A stretch of DNA of 24,803 bases from Rhodoferax sp. GTDB lineage: Bacteria > Pseudomonadota > Gammaproteobacteria > Burkholderiales > Burkholderiaceae. The stretch covers positions 1-24,803 of the forward strand of contig JAIFMT010000162.1 in NCBI GenBank assembly GCA_020048295.1, given 5' to 3'. The translations under genes and the position numbers were made by a program. Positions 14,393 to 24,803 of this stretch are shown in pieces (within the stretch, counting starts at the first letter, position 1; each line of letters begins with the position of its first letter). Below the pieces are notes generated by a model that saw only the letters and a list, made by a program, of their open reading frames with translations, was not told the DNA's origin and did no database searches.

Positions 14393-16989
14393 TGGAAGTC
14401 AACATCCTGCGCGAGCGCTACCGGGCTGACAAGGCAGCCCTGCTGGCCACACTGGCCGACAGCGGGGCCTCCACACGGGGGGTCAATGCGGCGCTGCACC
14501 AATTGTCGGATCTGGCCGACGCCACGCTGCGCACGCTGTGGCGGCAAGCCGGCTTTAGCGACGTGTTTGCACTGCTGGCGGTGGGCGGCTTTGGCCGACA
14601 CGAGCTGTTTCCGCATTCGGACGTGGATGTGCTGGTGCTGCTGCCCAACGACCAGTCGCCCGAGCAAGACAGCGCTCTGAAAGCGCGCATCGAAAGTTTT
14701 ATTGGCAGCTGCTGGGACGCCGGGCTGGAAATCGGCTCCAGCGTGCGTAATATTGACGAGTGTCTGAGCGAGTCTGCCAAAGATGTCACCGTGCAAACCT
14801 CCTTGCTGGAGTCACGGCTGGTCACCGGTAGCCCGGCCCTGTTTGCAGATTTTCAGCAGCAGTTTTTTGCCGCCATGGACCCACAGGCGTTTTTTGTTGC
14901 CAAGACGCTGGAAATGCAGCAACGACACAACAAATTTGAAGACACACCGTACTCGCTGGAACCCAATTGCAAGGAATCCCCCGGTGGCCTGCGCGATCTG
15001 CAAATCATTTTGTGGGTGGCCAAGGCTGCCGGTTTTGGCGGGGATTGGAACGCCCTGGCCAAAGCCGGTCTGGCCACCGCGTTTGAGGTGCGCCAGCTCA
15101 AGCGCAACGAGGCCACGCTGCGGCTGATTCGCTCGCGGCTGCACCTGCTGACCCACCGACGCGAAGACCGGTTGGTGTTTGACCTGCAAAACAGCGTTGC
15201 CAAGTCGTTTGGCTACCAGCCGCCCGACCCCGGCGTTGACCCGCTGGCATCGGTGCGCCCGAGTGAAAAGCTGATGCGCCAATACTACTGGGCCGCCAAA
15301 GCGGTGACCCAGCTCAACCAGATTCTGTTGCTCAACGTGGAAGAGCGGCTGAACCCTGACAGTCATACCCTGCGGCCGCTGCGCCCGCTGAACCAGCATT
15401 TTCAGGACAAGGCCGGCATGGTTGAAGTGGTCAGCGACGACCTGTACCAGCGCGATCCGCACGCCATCCTGCAGACCTTCCTGGTTTTTCAGACGCATGT
15501 GGGCCTCAAGGGCCTGTCGGTGCGCACCTTGCGGGCACTCTACAACGCGCGCGACCTGATGGACAGCACGTTTCGCCACGATCCGGTGAACCGCGCCACC
15601 TTCAGAAAAATCATGATGCAGCACGACGGCATCACCCACGCGCTGCGGCTGATGAACCAGACCTCGGTGCTGGGGCGCTACCTGTGGGCGTTTCGCCGCA
15701 TCGTTGGGCAAATGCAGCACGATCTGTTTCATGTCTATACGGTGGATCAGCACATTTTGATGGTGCTGCGCAACGTGCGGCGCTTTTTTCTGGTCGAGCA
15801 CGCGCACGAGTACCCGTTTTGCTCACAGCTCGCCAGCGGCTGGGACAAGCCCTACATTTTGTACATCGCCGCGCTGTTTCACGACATTGCCAAAGGCCGC
15901 GGCGGTGACCACTCGGTGCTCGGTGCCCTGGAGGCCCGGCGTTTTTGCCAGCAGCATGACATCCCTACCGAAGATGCCGACCTGATTGATTTTCTGGTGC
16001 GCGAACACCTGAGCATGAGCCGCATTGCCCAAAAATGCGACCTGAGCGACCCTGATGTCATCGCCCGTTTTGCCAAACAAGTCATCAACGAACGTTATCT
16101 GACCGCCCTGTACCTGTTCACCGTGGCCGACATCCGGGGCACCAGCCCCAAGGTATGGAACGCCTGGAAGGGCAAACTGCTTGAAGACCTGTACCGCGCC
16201 ACCTCGCGCGCACTCGGCGGCCATGTGCCCGATGTCCACGCCGAAGTGCAGGAACGCCAGCGCGATGCGCTGATCAAGCTGGCGCTGCACGCGCAGCCGT
16301 TCGAGTCACACAAGGCGCTGTGGGACACGCTCGATGTGGGCTATTTCATGCGCCATGATGCCTCCGACATTGCCTGGCACACGCGCAAACTGTCGCGCTT
16401 TCAGGGCTCGCGCGAGCCGATTGTGCGGGCCCGCCCATCGCCGCTGGGCGAGGGTTTGCAGGTGATGGTGTATTCGCCGGATCAGCCCGACCTGTTTGCG
16501 CGCATTTGCGGCTTTTTTGACAAATGTGGCTTCAGCATCCAGGACGCGCGCATCCACACCACCCACAAAGGCTACGCGCTCGACACGTTTCAGGTGATTG
16601 CCACACACCAGACCGAGCACTACCGCGAGCTCGTCAACATGATCGAGACCGGGCTGGCGCGCACCATTGCGGCAGCAGAGCCGCTACCCGCCCCCAGCCG
16701 GGGCCGCGTGTCACGGCGCGTGAAGAGTTTTCCGATGACACCGCGCGTGTCGCTCAAGCCCGATGAGAAAGCGCAGCGTTGGCTGCTCAACATCTCGGCG
16801 AGCGACCGCGTCGGGCTGCTCTACAGCGTGGCCCGCGTGCTGGCGCGGCACCACATCGACCTGCAACTGGCCAAGATTGCCACGCTGGGCGAGCGCGTGG
16901 AAGACACCTTTTTGATTCAGGGGGCGGAGCTACAACACAACCGCAACCAGATCGAGATTGAAACCGAGCTGCTGGAAGCGCTGGCCTAG
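14389..16989 (+). CDS. glnD: Bifunctional PII uridylyltransferase / uridylyl-removing enzyme
   Basis: GlnD senses glutamine and adds or removes UMP on PII proteins, which then control glutamine synthetase and nitrogen transcription. The protein is 866 residues, normal for the family. The nucleotidyltransferase motif is GGFGRHELFPHSDVDVL (66-82), the HD hydrolase pair is H498-D499 in LFHDIAKGRGGDH, and two C-terminal ACT domains (about 691-765 and 797-865) should bind glutamine. The start is the ATG at 14389, which overlaps the map stop by 4 bases (ATGA); extending 52 codons upstream would run into map in another frame. All catalytic motifs look intact. It ends convergently with def, 81 bases away. 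Confidence 0.97.
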   Translation: MMEVNILRERYRADKAALLATLADSGASTRGVNAALHQLSDLADATLRTLWRQAGFSDVFALLAVGGFGRHELFPHSDVDVLVLLPNDQSPEQDSALKARIESFIGSCWDAGLEIGSSVRNIDECLSESAKDVTVQTSLLESRLVTGSPALFADFQQQFFAAMDPQAFFVAKTLEMQQRHNKFEDTPYSLEPNCKESPGGLRDLQIILWVAKAAGFGGDWNALAKAGLATAFEVRQLKRNEATLRLIRSRLHLLTHRREDRLVFDLQNSVAKSFGYQPPDPGVDPLASVRPSEKLMRQYYWAAKAVTQLNQILLLNVEERLNPDSHTLRPLRPLNQHFQDKAGMVEVVSDDLYQRDPHAILQTFLVFQTHVGLKGLSVRTLRALYNARDLMDSTFRHDPVNRATFRKIMMQHDGITHALRLMNQTSVLGRYLWAFRRIVGQMQHDLFHVYTVDQHILMVLRNVRRFFLVEHAHEYPFCSQLASGWDKPYILYIAALFHDIAKGRGGDHSVLGALEARRFCQQHDIPTEDADLIDFLVREHLSMSRIAQKCDLSDPDVIARFAKQVINERYLTALYLFTVADIRGTSPKVWNAWKGKLLEDLYRATSRALGGHVPDVHAEVQERQRDALIKLALHAQPFESHKALWDTLDVGYFMRHDASDIAWHTRKLSRFQGSREPIVRARPSPLGEGLQVMVYSPDQPDLFARICGFFDKCGFSIQDARIHTTHKGYALDTFQVIATHQTEHYRELVNMIETGLARTIAAAEPLPAPSRGRVSRRVKSFPMTPRVSLKPDEKAQRWLLNISASDRVGLLYSVARVLARHHIDLQLAKIATLGERVEDTFLIQGAELQHNRNQIEIETELLEALA

Positions 16990-17012
16990 TCTTTTATGCT
17001 CTTTAGTGCTCT

Positions 17013-17041
17013 AGCCCTTATGGGTAAAGCGCTATCAGCTA
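17013..17041 (-). repeat. Copy A of the 29-base repeat, between glnD and def
   Basis: The intergenic copy. Read on the minus strand the core is TAGCT-N4-GCGC-N4-CC-N-ATAAGGGCT. Its halves AGCGCTT and AAGGGCT are near inverse complements (6 of 7), so a small hairpin can form. The AT-rich sequence continues about 20 bases on either side. Lying between convergent genes, it may also help end transcription. Confidence 0.65.
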
Positions 17042-17070
17042 TATTTATTGAAGCATAGCCGGCCGACGTG

Positions 17071-17649
17071 TCAATCGTCTGACGGATCCAAGCCCGGAAA
17101 CAGCACCGAGGTAAAGCCAAACTGGCTGAAATCCTGGATGCGCATCGGGTACAGCTTGCCGATCAGGTGGTCGCACTCATGCTGCACCACCCGGGCGTGA
17201 AAGCCTTCCACCGTTCGGTCGATCGTGTCACCATACTGATCAAAACCCTGGTAGCGGATACGCTGAAAACGTGGCACTTTGCCACGCAAGCCCGGCAATG
17301 ACAGGCAGCCTTCCCAGTCTTCCAGCGTCACCGGCGCAAGGTTGCCGTGCGCTAGCGCACTGGGCTCACCGGCAGGCAGCAGCGGCGTGATCTGTGGATT
17401 GATCAGCACCGTGCGCGGCACCAGCGGCGCATTGGGATAACGCGGGTTGGGCGCGTTGGTGCCAAATATCACCACTTGCAAGTCAACGCCGATTTGCGGT
17501 GCCGCCAGCCCGGCACCGTCGGCGGCGCGCATGGTGTCCAGCAGATCGGTGATCAGCAGGTGCAGTTCATCAGAGTCAAACTGCGTCACGGGCGATGCCA
17601 CGCGCAGCAGGCGCGGGTCGCCCATTTTGAGGATGTCTCTAACGGTCAT
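17071..17649 (-). CDS. def: Peptide deformylase
   Basis: Iron- or zinc-dependent hydrolase that removes the formyl group from the initiator methionine of new proteins. The three signature motifs are present: [10 protein letters not shown] (45-54), EGCLSLPG with ligand C115 (113-120), and QHECDH (156-161) with ligands H157 and H161 and catalytic E158. At 192 residues it is somewhat long, owing to an extra stretch at about residues 66-108 ([12 protein letters not shown] and on), a form common in beta-proteobacteria. It is the last gene of the minus-strand run, 7 bases after a toxin gene, and is not next to fmt, its usual partner. The tight spacing suggests it shares a transcript with the toxin-antitoxin pair or ligA. 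Confidence 0.95.
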   Translation of the reverse strand: MTVRDILKMGDPRLLRVASPVTQFDSDELHLLITDLLDTMRAADGAGLAAPQIGVDLQVVIFGTNAPNPRYPNAPLVPRTVLINPQITPLLPAGEPSALAHGNLAPVTLEDWEGCLSLPGLRGKVPRFQRIRYQGFDQYGDTIDRTVEGFHARVVQHECDHLIGKLYPMRIQDFSQFGFTSVLFPGLDPSDD

Positions 17650-17656
17650 GGGAAGA

Positions 17657-17956
17657 TCAAGCGGAGTTCAGTCGGTCGCGCCAGTCACCGGGGCGACGGT
17701 GGGTGTTGGCAAAGGCAACGATAGCAATGGAGTCAGTGTCAGTGGTATAGACCAAAACATACGGAAACGACTTGAGTCGCAGTTGGCGCAAGCCACCTTC
17801 CAGTGGATGCCAGCCTTCGGGGAATTGCTGAATGCGATTCAGCGCAGCGTCAATTTCACGCACCATTCGTCTGCTCAGATTGGCATCAATGGCCTTGTAA
17901 TACGCCAATGCTTCATCTACTTCAGCCACCGCAGCGGCAGCATATGCGAAACGCAT
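17657..17956 (-). CDS. RelE/ParE-family toxin
   Basis: A 99-residue basic protein with the ParE/RelE fold signature: an N-terminal strand and helix pair with [21 protein letters not shown], then [41 protein letters not shown]. The FPYVLVY strand and the HxxRRPGxWRDR tail are typical of ParE-like plasmid-stabilisation toxins. ParE members poison gyrase and RelE members cut ribosome-bound mRNA; the sequence alone does not say which applies, though the tail looks more ParE-like. It begins 2 bases after the antitoxin stop, so the pair is translationally coupled, and it ends 7 bases before def. Confidence 0.9.
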   Translation of the reverse strand: MRFAYAAAAVAEVDEALAYYKAIDANLSRRMVREIDAALNRIQQFPEGWHPLEGGLRQLRLKSFPYVLVYTTDTDSIAIVAFANTHRRPGDWRDRLNSA

Positions 17957-17958
17957 GA

Positions 17959-18168
17959 TTAACGGTACTGGTCAAGTACTGGCATCAGGTCAGCCAGTGG
18001 CAGCTCACCCCGCTCATAGGCCGCAAGTCGGTCTTGCGCCTCAGCCAGCCAGGCAGCTTCAATAACCGGATCTGGCTCGTCAAGCGATTCCAGCAAGGCA
18101 TCAATCAAATGCAGCCGCTCCACAGGAGGCAACTTGCAGGCGGATTTAAGGATTTCGGTGTGCGACAT
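17959..18168 (-). CDS. Antitoxin of a ParE/RelE-type pair
   Basis: A 69-residue acidic protein matching the small addiction-module antitoxin family that accompanies ParE/RelE-like toxins: KLPPVERLHLIDALLESLDEPDPVIEAAWLAEAQDRLAAYERGE. Such antitoxins bind and neutralise the toxin and often repress their own operon. The ATG at 18168 gives the usual family length; the open frame extends to 18255 but the extra 29 residues are unlike the family, and no start has a good ribosome site. It lies 70 bases after the ligA stop on the same strand, so it may have its own promoter or read through from ligA. The toxin follows directly. Confidence 0.85.
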   Translation of the reverse strand: MSHTEILKSACKLPPVERLHLIDALLESLDEPDPVIEAAWLAEAQDRLAAYERGELPLADLMPVLDQYR

Positions 18169-18238
18169 GGCTGCATTTTGCACAGAAAGCGCCTCAGGTG
18201 CAAAGGAGAGCATTGGATTCACCCAGAACCGACAGCAA

Positions 18239-21501
<3,263 letters not shown>

Positions 21502-21503
21502 GT

Positions 21504-24500
21504 TCATGCTCCTTGATCGGCCATGCCCAGTGCCGCGTCCATATCCACCGCCACAATGCGTGACACGCCTTGTTCCTGCATCGTGACGCCAATGAGTTGC
21601 TCAGCCATTTCCATGGCAATCTTGTTATGGCTGATGAATAAAAACTGTGTTTCGCGACTCATGCTTGACACCAGTTTGGCATACCGCTCGGTGTTGGCAT
21701 CGTCGAGTGGCGCATCCACCTCGTCAAGCAGACAAAACGGCGCCGGGTTGAGCTGAAAGATGGCAAACACCAGCGCAATCGCCGTCAGCGCCTTCTCGCC
21801 ACCTGACAGCAGCGCGATGCTCTGGTTTTTCTTACCCGGCGGCTGCGCGATGACCTGCACGCCCGAGTCCAGAATTTCTTCTCCGGTGACCACCAGGCGC
21901 GCATTGCCGCCGCCAAACAGCCGTGGAAACATGACACCAAAGTGCTGATTGACGGTGTTGAAAGTGCCAGAGAGCAGTTCGCGGGTTTCGCCGTCGATCT
22001 TTTTGATGGCATCTTCCAGCGTGGTCATGGCCTCCACCAGGTCGGCGCTCTGGGCATCAAGAAACTGCTTGCGCTCGCGCGCCTGCGTCAGTTCATCCAG
22101 CGCGGCCAGGTTGACCGCCCCCAGCGCGGCGATGTCGCGGTTCAGGCGGTCAATCTCGGCTTGCAGACCGCCCAGGCGCACCGTGGCATCGGCCAGTGAG
22201 GCCAGCAGCGCTTGCAGGTCGGCCTGCGCGTCGGTCAGCAGCTGGGTGTATTGCTCACAGCCCAGCCTTGCGGCCTGCTCCTTGAGCTGGAATTCGGTGA
22301 TGCGCGCACGCAACGGGTCGAGCTCACGCTCGAGTTGCAGGCGGCGCTCGTCGCTGGCACGCAGTTTGGCGGTCAGATCGTCGTACTGGCTGCGCTGGGC
22401 GGCCAGATGTTTCTCGCGCTCCAGCCGGGCGGCCAGCGCCTGCTGCAAACCACCCTGCGCTGCGGCATCGTTGAGCCGGTCCAGCTCTTCATGGGCTTTT
22501 TGGCCTTCAGCCCTTATCACCTCTGCCTGAGTAGCTGCAGATTCAATAGTACGTGAGAGTTCACTGCGGCGCGCGCCGAGGCTGCGCAGGGCAAAGCTGG
22601 CCTCTTGTGCCTGACGCTCCAGGCTGCGCTGCTGCTCGCGGCACTCGGCCAGCTTGCGCTCGGCGGCGATCACGCGGTCATCAAACTGGGCGTGGCGCTC
22701 CTGCGTGTCGGCGAGTTGCATGTCGAGCTCTTCAAAGCGCGCCTCGGCGCTGACGCGGCGTTCCTGCAAGTCATCGAGCTGGGCGTCCACTTCGGCCAGG
22801 TCGCCAGCGATTTGGGCACTGCGACCGCGCGCCTGCTCTGCCGCCTGGGTCAGGCGCAGGGTTTCGACTTGCAGCGCGTGGCTGCGTGCCTGTGCTTCTG
22901 ACGCTTCGCGTCGCGCCGCCACCAGCCGCTGCGATACGTCGGCGTACGCGGCTTCACTGCGCTGCAGCGTGGCGCGCGCTTCGTCGGCCATCAGCGTCTG
23001 GGCGCGCAACTGCTTTTCAAGATTTTCAATTTCCTGCGCACGCGCCAGCAAGCCGGCCTGCTCGGAATCGGGCGCGTAAAAGCTGACGCTGTGGCGGCCC
23101 ACGGCGTGCCCGCTCTGGGTGTAGATCAGCTCGCCGGGGCGCAAGCGGCTGCGGCTGGCCAGCGCTTCTTCCAGCGTTGCGGCGGTGAATACCCCCTGCA
23201 GCCAGTCGTCGAGCACGGCCTTTTGGCTGGCGTCATTCACACGCAGCAGATCGGACAGACGCGGCTGCGCGCTGGGCGCTGGCAACTCATCGGCCAGCGG
23301 CGGTGTGTAGAACGCCAGTCGGGCGGGCGGCGCGTCCTGGGCAAAGGCGCGCAGCAGGTCCAGGCGACTGACTTCCAGCGCGCTCAGTCGCTCGCGCAAA
23401 GCGGCTTCCAGCGCGTTTTCCCAACCGGGTTCGATGTGCAGACGGCTCCACAAGCCTTGCAACTGCTCCAGCCCGTGTTTTTGCAGCCAGGGCAACAACT
23501 TGCCGCTGGTCTGCAGGCGCAGTTGCAGCGCCTTGAGCGCGTCTTGGCGCGCGCTCAAGTCCGCCAGGCGGGCAGCTTCGCCGTTGGCCGCCTGTTGTTG
23601 CCGACGGCGCTGTTCATCCAGTTCCGGGGCGCTGTCTTGCAGTTCGGCCAGCCGTGCCTGCGCCACCTCGGCGGCTTCGCTGGCCTGCTCAAGCTGGCTT
23701 TGCTGGCTGGCCAGGCGGGCCTCGTCGGGCGCCACCAGCGCGTTGCGGTCTTGCAACAAGCGCTCGCGCCGCGTCGCCAGTTGGCGGGATTGCTCTTCGA
23801 TACTGCGCTGCTCTGCCGCCAGCACGCCAATTTGCTGCTGCACCTGGGACACGCTGGAGCGCTGCGCATTGGCAGCGTGTTGCGCGCTGCGCAATGCCTC
23901 TTCAAATTCAGGCAGTTGCTGCGCCTGGTCGTCCACCTGGGCCGACAGCAGCCCGCTTTTTTCTTCGCCCAGCAGTTCCAGCTCAGACAGGTTTTCCAGC
24001 TCGGCCTGCGCTTCTTCGCCCCGGTTGGCCCACTGCAGTGCCTGCTCTTGCAGCGTGCGCAGGCGCAGCTCAACGCGCTGGCGGGCTTCCACCACATAGC
24101 GGATTTCGGCTTCCAGCCGGCCCACCTCGGTGCTGGCTTCGTACAGCAGACCCTGCGCCTGGTTGACCTGGTCGCCGGCGTTGTAATGCGCCTGGCGCAC
24201 CACTTCCAGTTCGGCCTCGACATGGCGCAAATCGGCGGTGCGGGCCTCCAGCGCGTTGACCGCCCCCTGAGCTTCTGATTTGACGCGTGACTGCTCGGCT
24301 TCAGACTCAGATCGCTTCAAATACCAGAGCTGGTGCTGCTTGAGTGACGACGCCTGCGAGAGGTTTTTGTACTTGCGCGCCACTTCAGCCTGCTGTTCCA
24401 GCCGCGCCAGATTGGCATTGAGCTCGCGCAGGATGTCTTCAACACGCGTCAGGTTTTCGCGCGTGTCGTGCAAGCGGTTTTCGGTTTCGCGGCGGCGCTC

Positions 24501-24803
24501 CTTGTATTTGGAAACACCAGCGGCCTCTTCGAGAAACAGCCGCAGTTCTTCGGGCCGGCTCTCGATGATGCGGCTGATGGTGCCCTGGCCGATGATGGCG
24601 TAGGCACGCGGCCCCAGGCCAGTGCCCAGAAAAACGTCTTGTACATCGCGGCGGCGCACTGGCTGGTTGTTGATGTAGTAACTGCTGCTGCCGTCGCGCG
24701 TGAGCACGCGCTTGACGGCAATCTCGGCAAACTGACTCCACTGGCCACCGGCGCGGTGGTCGTCGTTGTCAAACACCAACTCCACACTGGCGCGGCTGGA
24801 CGG
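21504..24803 (-). CDS. smc: Chromosome partition protein SMC (5' truncated)
   Basis: SMC is the condensin ATPase that compacts and separates chromosomes with ScpA and ScpB. About 1099 residues are visible; the start and the Walker A P-loop lie beyond 24803, where the frame is still open. Visible N-terminal head pieces include SSSYYINNQPVRRRDVQDVFLGTGLG and the Q-loop-like AIIGQGTI. Two long coiled-coil arms flank the hinge (about bases 23060-23480, GLEQLQGLWSRLHIEPGWENALEAAL and on). The C-terminal head has the ABC signature LLSGGEKALTAIAL, Walker B FCLLDEVDAPLDD and the switch histidine in FISHNK, all intact. It ends within 2 bases of the zipA start, so the two are probably co-transcribed. 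A copy of the dispersed repeat is translated within the second coiled coil. Confidence 0.97.
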   Translation of the reverse strand, partial: PSSRASVELVFDNDDHRAGGQWSQFAEIAVKRVLTRDGSSSYYINNQPVRRRDVQDVFLGTGLGPRAYAIIGQGTISRIIESRPEELRLFLEEAAGVSKYKERRRETENRLHDTRENLTRVEDILRELNANLARLEQQAEVARKYKNLSQASSLKQHQLWYLKRSESEAEQSRVKSEAQGAVNALEARTADLRHVEAELEVVRQAHYNAGDQVNQAQGLLYEASTEVGRLEAEIRYVVEARQRVELRLRTLQEQALQWANRGEEAQAELENLSELELLGEEKSGLLSAQVDDQAQQLPEFEEALRSAQHAANAQRSSVSQVQQQIGVLAAEQRSIEEQSRQLATRRERLLQDRNALVAPDEARLASQQSQLEQASEAAEVAQARLAELQDSAPELDEQRRRQQQAANGEAARLADLSARQDALKALQLRLQTSGKLLPWLQKHGLEQLQGLWSRLHIEPGWENALEAALRERLSALEVSRLDLLRAFAQDAPPARLAFYTPPLADELPAPSAQPRLSDLLRVNDASQKAVLDDWLQGVFTAATLEEALASRSRLRPGELIYTQSGHAVGRHSVSFYAPDSEQAGLLARAQEIENLEKQLRAQTLMADEARATLQRSEAAYADVSQRLVAARREASEAQARSHALQVETLRLTQAAEQARGRSAQIAGDLAEVDAQLDDLQERRVSAEARFEELDMQLADTQERHAQFDDRVIAAERKLAECREQQRSLERQAQEASFALRSLGARRSELSRTIESAATQAEVIRAEGQKAHEELDRLNDAAAQGGLQQALAARLEREKHLAAQRSQYDDLTAKLRASDERRLQLERELDPLRARITEFQLKEQAARLGCEQYTQLLTDAQADLQALLASLADATVRLGGLQAEIDRLNRDIAALGAVNLAALDELTQARERKQFLDAQSADLVEAMTTLEDAIKKIDGETRELLSGTFNTVNQHFGVMFPRLFGGGNARLVVTGEEILDSGVQVIAQPPGKKNQSIALLSGGEKALTAIALVFAIFQLNPAPFCLLDEVDAPLDDANTERYAKLVSSMSRETQFLFISHNKIAMEMAEQLIGVTMQEQGVSRIVAVDMDAALGMADQGA
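21509..21514 (-). promoter_or_regulatory. Shine-Dalgarno AAGGAG deciding the zipA start
   Basis: AAGGAG on the minus strand is 7 bases before the ATG at 21501 but one base before the ATG at 21507, favouring 21501. It lies inside the last codons of smc. Confidence 0.65.
22509..22537 (-). repeat. Copy D of the 29-base repeat, inside smc (sense orientation)
   Basis: Minus-strand CAGCT to ATAAGGGCT, with the same 29-base spacing. It is the most diverged copy (17 of 29 against copy C) but shares flanking AATCTG and GGGCTGA with copy C. It is translated in frame within the SMC coiled coil (around ESAATQAEVIRAEGQ), using ATA, AGG, TCT and ACT codons rare in the rest of the gene. Confidence 0.5.

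Noticed and set aside
14812..15807. 331-codon open frame opposite glnD
   Set aside because: Antisense shadow; glnD motifs lie on the plus strand throughout.
23091..24278. 395-codon open frame opposite smc
   Set aside because: Antisense to the SMC hinge and coiled coil; Gln/Leu/Ala-rich composition is the mirror of coiled-coil codons.

Overview
The window looks like a chromosomal segment of a high-GC betaproteobacterium, most likely order Burkholderiales, family Comamonadaceae (Rhodoferax/Polaromonas-like). The basis is the protein style, the smc-zipA-ligA order on one strand, the map-glnD pair, the alpha-E/circularly permuted ATP-grasp pair, and short palindromic repeats with atypical AT-rich codons. 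The genus is inference; no rRNA or tRNA is present to settle it.

Layout. Positions 1-783 hold the 3' end of comEC (DNA uptake channel, metallo-beta-lactamase-like tail). 838-3357 is a two-gene unit: a circularly permuted type 2 ATP-grasp protein and an alpha-E protein, a predicted peptide-ligation system. 3403-6612 is a large membrane GGDEF-EAL cyclic-di-GMP protein with intact catalytic motifs. 6735-9429 holds an HDOD protein, an MgtC/SapB-DUF4010 membrane protein and a small two-helix membrane protein. 9431-10284 is a decayed mltB fragment and a 133-residue orphan gene on the minus strand. 10285-11388 is an intact mltB-type lytic transglycosylase. 11389-12135 is a 747-base non-coding stretch rich in inverted repeats, bracketed by a 12-base terminal inverted repeat. 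12136-13530 encodes a degenerate-EAL/HDOD protein. 13562-16989 is map and glnD, overlapping by ATGA. On the minus strand, reading from the right edge, come smc (5' end outside the window), zipA, ligA, a ParE/RelE-type antitoxin-toxin pair and def.

How it fits together. Much of the window is housekeeping: chromosome condensation (SMC), division (ZipA), DNA sealing (LigA), N-terminal protein processing (Def and Map), nitrogen sensing (GlnD) and wall turnover (MltB). Between these lie three signalling proteins of the c-di-GMP/HDOD type and some accessory DNA (mltB relic, orphan gene, toxin-antitoxin pair, possible non-autonomous mobile element).

The most striking non-gene signal is a short repeat with a 29-base core, present four times with identical core length. 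One copy lies between glnD and def. The other three lie inside reading frames: the mltB signal peptide, the LigA adenylation domain and an SMC coiled coil. There it is translated without disturbing the frame and brings codons unlike its surroundings. Second is the relic of a second mltB next to the live one, carrying a precise 405-base in-frame deletion, a nonsense codon and a one-base frameshift. I did not find a clear novel defence or biosynthetic system.
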